From the NCBI GenBank assembly GCA_905221605.1, contig CAJNDS010000341.1:62001-126000 (forward strand): 64,000 bases of DNA, read 5' to 3'. The DNA is from Symbiodinium natans (lineage: Eukaryota > Sar > Dinophyceae > Suessiales > Symbiodiniaceae). Shown piece after piece: positions 55,201 through 64,000 of the stretch (positions are counted from its first letter, which is position 1; each line of letters begins with the position of its first letter). A model generated the notes under the pieces. That model saw only the letters and a program-made list of their open reading frames with translations, was not told the DNA's origin and did no database searches. The translations under genes were made by a program, and so were the position numbers.

Positions 55201-56366
55201 GCGGGCTTGGGGTCGGCACTATCAGGATACATTGGGATTGAGCTCATTCTTGGAACGCAGGAGAAAGAAAGACCGATTTGTGCCAATCAGTGCCACCAGT
55301 GGGGAGGGGGGGCAGTTGAGGAGGGTTGCATGGAGGAGGGGGAAAATCAGTTTAGCGCACTCTCAAGACCAGCGGCCATGTCCTCGACAAACTCCGGTGC
55401 AGGAAACTGTAAGGCGTCGGAGGGGGAGATCCCGCCTCTCGCGCCGTGGCAGCACATTCCCAAAGTGTGGAAAAAACGTGAGCTGGTGCGAGCTGGTGCG
55501 GAGCTTGCAAGGCCACAAGCTTCTTCAAGGCGCGACACTGAAGTTGTTGTTCATGACCAAGCAACTGGCATCGATCTGCTAGGCAGCCGCTGGAATGTGT
55601 CATGAAGAAGTTCCAGACGGTGGGCTGCAAGCATGCTTGCTGCATAGTGCTATGACTGCAGCTTTGCACAAGCAGCTTTGAGGCTTGTCAATGCCATGCC
55701 ATTTCAGGAGCTTCGAGAGGACGTCGCACGTCTCGTCAACAAGGAGCGGCACTGAATTATGTCTCAAAGCGTTGCAGCTCACCAGACCTTGAGGCAGCTT
55801 CATAGGCAAGAGACCTGCTGTTCCTCACCTTCAAGCATGAGCTCCCCTACTGTAGTTTTTTATAGTCAAGCATGGAATAACAGGTGCAAATCATCTCAAA
55901 ATACCGTGGAGTGCACCATGCCTTGTTGAACATCTGCATTGCTCATGACTTTTCGTCATTGCAGCGAACTCTCCGGCACACGAGGATGTGCGCAATAGAA
56001 CTTTCTAGCCAGGTGGCACCGTTTTTTTTGCTGCATCGCTTGAATCTGCAGGGTGATTTTGAGCTTCAGTCAGGTTGATGCGACTGGCACAGGGTGTGCA
56101 GCCTTAGCCAGCTGTTGCTGCGAAGCAACACAGTCTTTCATGTGCTGAATGGCTGAGGCATATCAGCTATTCTGAATGGCTGGCAGCGACGGCAGATCCG
56201 GCTGCCTGAGTTGAAGTGGCAATCTCACGCCATCACAGAGAATTGAAACGCTCATTGTGAGGCCTGGTACACGGACCCTTTGCACATCAGTGCGGCATTC
56301 AGGTCTGCAGCCGAGAAGAACATACCGAACATACCACGATGACCCGTGTAGGCGTTGATTTTCCAG
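52251..56366. other. likely introns of the kinase gene with scattered candidate exons
   Basis: Candidates for the CDPK linker: about 53972-54083 (after a TTCAG acceptor; KLMKLKAMKRAMLRSL) and about 55521-55574 (ATLKLLFMTKQLAS). Both resemble the linker before EF-hands (F-K-x-x-A-L-x-x-I-A-x-Q-L). A repeated GCGCAAG motif lies at 54590-54760 and 54960-55010. A telomere-like repeat is at 54873-54943. Other frames gave nothing. Confidence 0.35.
54873..54943 (+). repeat. interstitial telomere-like TTTAGGG repeat
   Basis: Degenerate TAGGGTTTA units with interruptions, about 70 bp. Confidence 0.8.
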
Positions 56367-56415
56367 GCTCTTCGACTTCGATGGTGACGGCATGATAAGC
56401 GAGGAGGATCTCAAG
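56367..56415 (+). CDS. EF-hand exon of the CDPK-like gene
   Basis: After TTCCAG (56366) the frame reads LFDFDGDGMISEEDLK, a canonical calcium-binding loop D-x-D-x-D-G-x-I-x-x-x-E with D at positions 1, 3 and 5 and E at 12. It probably belongs to the kinase at 49-52 kb because CDPKs carry such hands after the kinase domain. An in-frame stop follows at 56449-56451, and the other hands were not identified. Confidence 0.6.
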
Positions 56416-56451
56416 TGCGTGATTCCCGATGCCCCTTCGATGCATAGCTGA

Positions 56452-57341
56452 GGCTGCACAGCTCAACACTGCTAAGAGTCAGATTCTCAGAAGCATCTCT
56501 CCAAGGTTTTCGAGAAGTTGACCGTCAAGGCTGTCCTTCAAGAGTCGCAGCTGAGCGCGAAGCAGACTTCTTGGATCAACGAGGCCCCGTGATCACCTGC
56601 CATGTTTGCGCGCGACAGATTTGTAGTTTTTTTCTGGTCAAGGAGTGCTTTTCACTGCTCATTCGCACTCAGCTACCTGGCTGTGCTGGGCAAGCCAGAA
56701 ATGCTGGTGCAAAATTCGGACATGCCGGGCTGGGCACTTGTCCCACACGGTCGCGGTGTCTAAGGAACGCGTCGGTCTTCACGCTGCAGCGGATCTGTGA
56801 TGGGCTAGAGGATCCAGTTGCCGCAGCTCATGCTCCAAATGTCTCTTGATCTCGGATGATCTCGCTGGTTTTTAGGCCGACAACACAGGATTTGATCGGC
56901 CTCCAGTTCGAGCAGTTGGGAGGATGTGTCTTGCTGAACAGCTGAGCGACTAACCCACGGCAATTTCTGTGTTTCCCACAGTTTCGTTCCTCACAGCTCC
57001 CATGCCATTTTCTTGCACTATCCGGGCTAATTAGACAGCTTTTAACACTGCTTGCCTAGCGAGAGCCCGTTAGACTTTCCAACTTTGCAGAAGGCAAATG
57101 TTTGAATGATTCTTTGAATGCCCTGCAACGATAATGACTTCCACTGCGGATGCGCACGTGGCTACAGCAAAGAAAGAGCGTGGTATGCGTCATGTCACAT
57201 TGGACATGCCCGCTCGGAACGCTGGCTCTAGGCGCCTCTGCGGAGCAGAGCAGCGACATGCAGCGACTGCCGCGGCGCAGGGGGGGTTGGGCTCAAGGCA
57301 CTCAAGGCTTTGGCCCCGTCCCTTGAGAACAGCACACCGCA
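56452..57341. other. gene end or spacer
   Basis: The frame near 56500-56585 (LSKVFEKLTVKAVLQESQLS) may be another helical exon. No motif elsewhere. Confidence 0.3.
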
Positions 57342-59510
57342 ATGCAGTCCCTCCCGCTTCTCCTGGCGCTGGCGGCCTCCACCGCGCTGGCGCCGGGGCC
57401 TCGAAGAGGCTCCGAAGAGAAAGGGCAGGGGCGCAGGTGACATCCCGTGACGGGCCTCAGGAGAACCGCGTCCGGTAGGGGTCGCGTAATCGTGTTGGCC
57501 CTTGCACCGCCGACTTGCCAACATGTCCAACTGCCGAGGTCGGATGTGACCCCTGTCCAGAAGGTTGTCCAGCTGCTGGAGAACATGAAGGAGAAGGGCA
57601 CAAAGGAGATGCAGGAGGAGCAGGTCCAGTACACAAAGTTCAAGCAGTTCTGCGACATGACGTTGGCGGAGAAGGAGGCGGCCATCGGTACCGCAGCCGA
57701 CAAGATCGAGACCCTGGAGGCAGACATCGAGAAGGCCGCCTCGGAGGCGGAGCGTCTGAGCAAGGAGATGGCTGAGCACGCCGCAGACGTCGAGGCTGCC
57801 ACAGCAGAGAAGGAGAAGGCCACCGCCGTGCGTGAGAAAGGTAGGGCGGACTTCCAGATGACCCTGCAGGACTACAGTGAGTCCATCGACGCCATTGGCA
57901 GGGCTCTGAAGGCCCTGAAGGAGGAGGACAAGAAGACGGCCAAGACGGCCCTTCTCCAGCTCTCTGATGCCAAGCTCCTGCCTGAAGAGGCGAGGAGTGT
58001 ACTCATGCAGGGCCCGGCACCCAAGACGTACGAGTTCCAGTCCGGGGGCGTGATCACCATGCTCGAGGGCCTGCAGGACAAGTTCGTGGACGAGCGTATC
58101 AGCTTGGAGAAGGAGGAGCAGAAGAAGCGGCATTCTTATGAGATGCTGGTGCAGAGCCTGAAGGCCCAGTTGGCACAGTCCAAGAAGGAGCAGGGGGAGA
58201 AGGCCCAGTTCAAGGCCAAGCAGCTACAGAGCAAGGCCTCATCCGAGGGCGACTTGGATGAGACCAAGGTGGAGAAGCAGTCCGACGAGAAGTACTCCGT
58301 GGACCTGAAGGCCACCTGCAGCAAGAAGGCCGCGGCCTTTCAGGAGCGCCAGAAGCTGCGGCAGGAGGAGATCGAGGCCATCGAGAAGGCCAAGGGCATC
58401 ATCGCTGGTGGTGCGGTGGCCGGCAGTGCGGAGAAGCACTTGCCCAGCCTCCTGGCCACCCCGATGGCCGCGTCCGGCCTCTCCACGGCGCTGGCCTTCC
58501 TGCGCTCAGAGCGGGAGCCGCGGGCTGAGCGGGCTGAGCGGGTGGCGCGGTTCCTGCAGCAGCGCGCCGCCGCGCTCAACAGCCGGGTGCTCTCCGCCAT
58601 GGCCGGCCGGGCTGCCGCGGATCCCATCGCCAAGGTGCGGACCATGATCGAGCAGCTGATCACCAAGATGCAGGCGCAGGCCAACGAGGAGGCAACCAAG
58701 AACGGCTGGTGCAACGCTGAGCTCGCATCCAACAAGGCCACACGGGAGGAGAAGACCGACGCCGTGGACGAGCTGTCCTCAGACGCGGACGAGCTCTCCA
58801 CCGCCATCGGCAAGCTCGACGAGGAGGTGGCAACGCTGGCCAAGCAGGTGGCGGAGCTCGATGCCGACATGTCCAAGGCGACGGAGATGCGAGAGCAGGA
58901 GAGCAGCAAGAACGCTGCCACCGTCAAGGATGCCAAGGAGGCGCAGGCTGCCGTGGCCCAGGCGCTGCTGGTGCTCCGCGACTTCTACAAGAAGGCGGCC
59001 GGTGCCACGTCCCTGCTGCAGGCGCAGGATGCCCAGGCAGCCCAGGCAGGCCAGAGAAGCCTGTCGCATCTGTCGCGGACAGCCGCGGAGCCGGAGGTCT
59101 TCGGCGACGAGCCCTACACCGGCATGGGCGGCGAGAGCGGCGGCGTGATCTCCATGCTGGAGGTCATCGAGAGCGACTTCGCGCGGCTGCAGGCGGAGAC
59201 GGAGGCCGCAGAGGAGGCGGGCAAGAAAGAGTACCAAGAGTTCATGGAGGACTCGAAGGTGGACAAGGCCACCAAGGTCCGGACGTCGGAGCACAAGGTG
59301 ACCAAGAAGCAGGCCAAGGCCCAGGAGCTCACTTCCGTGCGCGCCGACTTGCAGGGCACGCAGAAGGAGCTGGACGCCGCAAACGCCTACTTCGAGAAGC
59401 TGAAGCCCGACTGCCTCGACACCGGCGCCTCCTACGCCGAGCGCCAGGCGCAGCGCAAGCAGGAGGTGCAGGACCTCCAGGAGGCCCTCGAGATGCTCGA
59501 GAAGGTCTGA
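57342..59510 (+). CDS. secreted long coiled-coil protein of a dinoflagellate-expanded type
   Basis: ATG 57342 begins a signal peptide (MQSLPLLLALAASTALA). Intron 57437-57538 (GT-AG, 102 bp) is removed in frame (GR-SDVTPVQKVV), giving 688 residues. The body is almost all helical heptads with few hydrophobic cores. It is built as two related halves: PVQKVVQLLENMKEKGTKEM (about 35) and IAKVRTMIEQLITKMQAQAN (about 425) start equal modules, each followed by a GGVIxMLE module (GGVITMLEGLQDKF, GGVISMLEVIESDF). Conserved Cys occurs in each module (KQFC, NGWC). The family is often labelled SMC-like but lacks ATPase motifs. The role is unknown; secretion to vacuole, theca or outside is inferred from the signal peptide. 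GC content and codon use look far richer in G/C at third positions than in neighbours. Confidence 0.75.
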
Positions 59511-61014
59511 GAGGGGCGCCTGCAAGAAGGTTCGGAGAGCCCTGCCATGCCAGTGCCGCCACACTTGGCCAAAGTGCCTGAGTCTGTGTGCAGATTGCAT
59601 CTTGGACGAAAAAGTGCGGACAGTGACGGATGTGACGGGATATCACCGATGCTGTGAGCTTAGAGGCCGTGCCTAAAGCCTTCAACAGGTGGTGATTGCT
59701 GTGACTGATCGAGCGGGCGATGTGGCCGCGACAGCAAGGGAGCTGCTGGTCAGGGCCCACCGTGCTGGTTTTTGTTGCGCAGGTGTCTAACTCCTCTCAG
59801 CTTGCCGTACCCCCCAGGCACTACCCCCAAGCATAAGCAGGCTCGTTGGGCTGTAGTACCGCTTGCTCTTCTCATCTTTTCTCTTCTGTTCTCGTCTCGG
59901 AGTCTCTTCTCTTCTTTTCTCATCTTGTTTTCTCTCCTCTTTCCTCCTCTTTCCTCCTCTCCTCTGTCTTCCTCCTTCATCTCTCACCGCTCGCCTCTCG
60001 CCTCTCTGCTCTCTCTTTCTCTCTTTTTTCTCTTTCTCTCTTTCTCTGGCTCGTGCTGTCTGGAGCGCTTTACACGTTCCAGTTGGACTCTTTATGAGCC
60101 GAAAGGAGGGTAGCTCGTTTTGCTAGTCAGTTGTTCCTGGAGCATGTATCTAGAATGAAACGCTTCGATTGCACCCTCCAGCGACAAGCTCTGCATCAGC
60201 ACTTGTAACTGCTGAGCTGCCCCAACATTGCCGAACTCCTGTACCGCATGCACCGTGAGAGGGGTAAGGGCAGACAGATGGTGCTGTGCAGTGTAGACAT
60301 GGCAAAGCTTGTGGTGGATAGCTTTCGCTGCTGACTGGCCAGCATGGGCACCTGGAGATCTTGGAGCTTCCGGCCGACTATCCGAGAGGCTATGGCCTTC
60401 CTGAATAACGCTTTCACCCCTTCCTTCTCAGGTGGTTCGTTCTTTTGCTTGATGCCCCCTTTCCTGCATTATGCAAGTCCAGGGCAAGACAATGGCTTGA
60501 CCAATCCTGCACCAGTTGAACAAGTTGCTGATGTGGAATCCCCGACAATTTCGACCGCTCCTGACCTCTGCAGGTTCCTGTCCCGTCACCGCGTGCAACT
60601 CAGTTGCATCCATCTAGGCGGCAATCCTCGCCTCAAAGTAGCTGAGGTTTTTCATTTCAGATGGTGCTCCCACGACGAGGGATTGGCGGGACCTGAACTG
60701 CGCACTGGAGAGCAGAGACCAGCGAAGCAAAAAACATTTGCGAGGTGGTAAGAATGGTGGACTGCACATGATTGGATGAGCGCGTTGCACTTCGTTGCGC
60801 TCAGCAGTTACACTTAGTTGCAAATCCAGCAAGATTGGAGAGATGGCCGCGCAGCAAGGAGTTTTGGGCTCAATTGACTTGTGCTCGAAGTCCTTCGGCA
60901 CATCTGCCACAATGAAGAGCCGCATCCTGACAGCTCTCAGCGACAACGGCCATCTGGTCATTAGGATCACTGCTGGAGTATGGAACCACTATCGTCTAGC
61001 AGAGCGGCACACAG
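59511..61014. other. spacer with a pyrimidine-rich tract
   Basis: A CT-rich tract runs 59869-60055. Frames at 60344-60751 and 60795-61037 show no motif. Confidence 0.4.
59869..60055 (+). repeat. CT-rich low-complexity tract
   Basis: Long runs of CTCTTT and CCTCCT on the + strand; all minus frames become Arg/Glu/Lys-rich false ORFs. Confidence 0.85.
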
Positions 61015-64000
61015 CTATCGCCGAGGTGTCGCGTTGAAGGTCGCCTGTTTGACGCTGGCTGTCGCCAGTGCGCAGCAGCCTCGGAGCCCCCAGGCCACTT
61101 TTCGTGCAGGCCGAAAGATTCGAAGTCTGAGGTCGCAGGTCACACCGGTTCAGAAGGTGGTCAGCCTCATGGAGACTTGAATGCTGATTTGAGCCACAGG
61201 CGTTTCTCTCCGTCAAGCAAAGTCGTCTACGGGCATATTCGTAATCAGGCACTCGCTGTTTTTTTATCGCAGAATGATAAGGTGACGGCCCACAAGGCGA
61301 GAACTGTGAGCATTTCCTGAAAATCCCGCGTTCTTGCAGAGACTCGCTGCGTAGCCTTGTTTGGTTAGAAGTCCAACATCGACGGAAAAATGAGAAATGA
61401 AGAGCTGTCCCCAAAGTGCCTAAAGCGATAACGAAGCGATAGAGAGAAAGGTCGAAGAAGTAGCCATGGTCAAGCCGTGGTCCTTTTGACTTGTCTCCAT
61501 AGTTCCAACAAGATGGCTTCACATATAGGGCTTAGGTTTAACAAGAGGGCTTAGACATTCGATTTCGGGTTTAGGGCTTAGGGTTTAGGGTTTCGGGTTT
61601 CTATGCAATAGTCTCAAAACCCTGCAGACCGATAAGGTGACTGTTGTTGTGTGCTCATTTCTTATGTCTTATGCAGTGTGCGTGTTATGTTTATCCGTGT
61701 CGCTTTCACCATGCTGGATGGGAGTTGGTCGTACATAGCAGCCCTACACCAAGTGGCACAAATCCTGTGATCCCGAGCCAAGGAGGAGATGGTGCAGAAG
61801 GGCAAGTCAGAGATCGAGGCTGAGAAGACTCAGCACTTCGGCGCCAACTGAAGTCTACGCAAAAAAATGAGGAGAGTGAGTGTTGCGCAAGTCACAAGTC
61901 ACGAAAGATAGCCTCTGAGAGAGCTAGCAGAGTTATGTAGAAAAGAGTGCGGTAGCATCCGGGAGGGTTGGGGGGTTGTGCACACCGTCCTGCTTGCGAT
62001 TGTCAGTCCGAGTGCAGCTTTGAGTCAACCCAGCGGGGCAGGGCGAGGAAACCAGGGTTCCGGAATCCTGTGTTGACGGTCGTGGGGGCATCTGCTTGTT
62101 AAACGGTTTGTGAACAGTCTTGGCGGGAACACCAGAAACACCATCCTTCAACCAGGATGATGCGCCCAAGGCCTGAATCTAAGCCTATTCGGCTTTCTGC
62201 TGGTGTCCTGGGCCTGCCTGCACTAATATTGGGGCCTTCCATGGGGCCCTCTGTGCAAATTATTATGGGCCCCTTTGCGCCTTTACGCTTATAAAACATA
62301 GTGAAGAGAGTGAGCTCATCGGCTTTTCAAGCGCCTTACGAACGAAGTAAAACAACGAGCGAATGAAAGCAACAGAAAAGTGAGCAAAAGAGCCTAATTA
62401 CAGGGAGCTTGTGAGCGCGTGGATTAGTATTATTGCGTACAGCAGCCAAGGGCCCATTATGATGGTATCAGGGTTCCGTCCCAGTCCCCCACCCCCCCAG
62501 GTCTCCCTCGGGGTTTGCATTCCAGGTTTGCCGAGTACGTCAAGTTCTGTGTCCTGGCCTCAGGCTCGAGGGTCAAGAGGCTCAAGGCCGAACATGCAGG
62601 ATTCGACATGTTTCTCCTGGTCTACGGAACTCGGGGTTGCTCTCGGCGTAGGAACTGCCGGCCACACTGAATGCAGAGTTGTTAAGCCTGTTCTGCAGGG
62701 TTGTCCAGTGCAATCTCTGTGCCGAGGAAGATACCACGGCAGAGAAGAAAACTGCAATCGAAGATGCTGATGAGCGAATCTCAGGCCTGACCGCATCCAT
62801 TGACAAGGCCGACCAATGGTGACTTTGAAGTCAGTTTCTTCCAGTGCAATGGTGACGGCCCCAAAGCAGGCTTCATCGGATGTGGACCAGCTGACCACAG
62901 AGATTGCCGAGCTCGATAGCATCATTGCCTCCACCAGCGCGGCCGGGGTCCTCGAAGTTCCCAGTGATCTGCAACTTGTCGGTTGTGCGCATTCCCTTCT
63001 GGGCGCGCTGAGCATGCAGGAAAAGGCGAATGCCACGGCCATTCGTAAGAAGGAGGCGCGCCTTGCAAGAGTTTGTTCGCCGTGCAGCTGAACAATCCTA
63101 ACCTCCATCGGAGTGAGTGGTTTGAGTTTCTTTCTCTTCCGTTGGTGCAGAAGCTATCATCTCCATCGGGGCGATTGGAGCTCTTTGTACGAGACAAGTC
63201 CTAGCAGTCTCACTAGCCAGGAATGATGTCGACAAGAGGATAGCCGTAAGGTGCCATCGAAAGGAGTGAGTTCCCGACCAAACTAGCCTCGCGGACATCT
63301 TGTCATCCAGCAACAATGAAATGCAACAACAAGATGTGTAAGGCGACCAGTTGGATCAAATGCCACACTCTCACAGACCTCCCTGGTGCCCTCTGTGCGC
63401 AGCAGCTTCACCAGGCCGCAGATTTCTCGGCCGCCCTCACTGACTATGTCGCTGCTTGCCTGCCAGTGGTGGGAGCAGTTCCCAGGGATCAATGATCTGG
63501 GCGCTGTCGCGTGTGGCACTAGCAAAAGGCACGTCGTGTGGGAGCACACTGAGGATTCCATCACTGCCATGGGCAAGGCTTTGACGGCTCTGAAGGAGTT
63601 TACGCCAAGTTCGTTACGAGAGACACAAGAACCACCGCTGTCGGCTTGGAGGTTTACAGGTCAGCTTCACGAAACCTAGCCAAGCGAATCGCCGCCATAC
63701 CCAACCACAGATCAGCGTTTGTGCAGAACTGTCGCAGGCTGTTTTCGCTTTCTTGCAAAAAGCCGACTGGATAAGCCACAGACAATGGGTTCCGGACATG
63801 TTCAGCACAGAACTCCCAGCGTCTCAAGCGAGGGAAGAGGGAGCCTATAGTTTTGCTCTTGCTGTCGTGTTTGTGATGCTTGCGAGACTCCACTGTGCAG
63901 GAGCAGCCTAAGACCCGTCCGCAGACCACTTCGCTGCTGCAGATGTCGGATCTCTACCGGGCAAAAGGGCCACTCGCCCATCCATGACAGCGTTGAAAGT
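61015..64000 (+). CDS. intron-rich paralogue of the secreted coiled-coil protein, continues past window
   Basis: Exon candidates follow the first module of the gene at 57.3 kb in order: about 61035-61172 (signal-peptide-like VACLTLAVASAQQ then SQVTPVQKVVSLME), 61783-61840 (EEMVQKGKSEIEAEKTQH), 62709-62812 (CAEEDTTAEKKTAIEDADER then ISGLTASIDKA), 62866-62930 (ASSDVDQLTTEIAELDSII), 63021-63062 (EKANATAIRKKEA), 63555-63600 (DSITAMGKALTALKE). The neighbour's matching parts include PVQKVVQLLENM, AEKEAAIGTAADKIETLEAD and YSESIDAIGRALKALKE. Stops and frame changes lie between, so they must be separate exons. Whether it is expressed cannot be judged. Confidence 0.55.
61527..61600 (+). repeat. interstitial telomere-like repeat in paralogue intron
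   Basis: Units of GGGCTTAGG and GGGTTTAGG, partly degenerate, in the first intron of the second coiled-coil gene. Confidence 0.75.

Noticed and set aside
57228-58133. 301-codon minus-strand frame over the coiled-coil gene
   Set aside because: Mirror frame of a GC-rich gene; the Leu-rich content is the complement of Glu/Lys/Gln codons. The same applies to minus frames at 58340-58936 and 58779-59600.

Overview
The window looks like dinoflagellate nuclear DNA, possibly from a Symbiodiniaceae-type genome; the family-level guess is inference. Every gene I can recognise lies on the + strand. Genes are split by short introns whose donors are GT, GC or once GA, with acceptors usually reading AG|G. 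TTTAGGG-type telomere-like repeats are scattered inside the sequence. Long minus-strand frames are mirror images of + strand exons or of repeats. No rRNA gene, tRNA gene, CRISPR array or bacterial-style operon was found.

Layout. 0.6-3.8 kb: two nearly identical 577-bp copies flank an array of GAAAAG-spacer-CTTTTC hairpin repeats and telomere-like repeats. 4.6 kb: a J-domain-like remnant. 7.1-7.9 kb: a secreted or membrane-anchored FkbM-type methyltransferase. 8.9-20.2 kb: one long intron-rich NRPS-like gene with adenylation domain, Cys-rich (zinc-ribbon-like) insert, carrier protein and condensation domain. 21.7-22.9 kb: a SMYD-like SET-domain protein. 25.9-27.1 kb: a SECIS-binding protein 2 homologue, so selenoproteins are expected. 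27.3-28.8 kb: a coiled-coil protein built from very short exons. 31.5-33.1 kb: a SETD3/Rubisco-LSMT-type SET methyltransferase in two exons. 36.5-38.1 kb: a C2H2 finger fused to a methyltransferase. 39.3-40 kb: a Cys-rich zinc-ribbon ORF. 42.1-45.2 kb: three tandem relatives of a degenerate HIT-domain protein, the last with a BTB/T1 domain. 46.7-46.9 kb: METTL21-like methyltransferase exons. 49.1-56.4 kb: a CDPK-like kinase gene in many exons with an EF-hand exon downstream. 57.3-59.5 kb: a secreted coiled-coil protein of 688 residues with one intron, followed from 61.0 kb to the window end by an intron-rich paralogue.

How the genes relate. Dinoflagellate neighbours are usually transcribed in one direction and resolved by spliced-leader trans-splicing, so adjacency need not mean shared function. 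Clear relationships are the tandem duplications (HIT family, coiled-coil pair, 577-bp segment). Exon joins were worked out by hand from reading-frame continuity and family motifs and are stated where they work. Long gaps are mostly introns and spacer in which nothing is recognisable.
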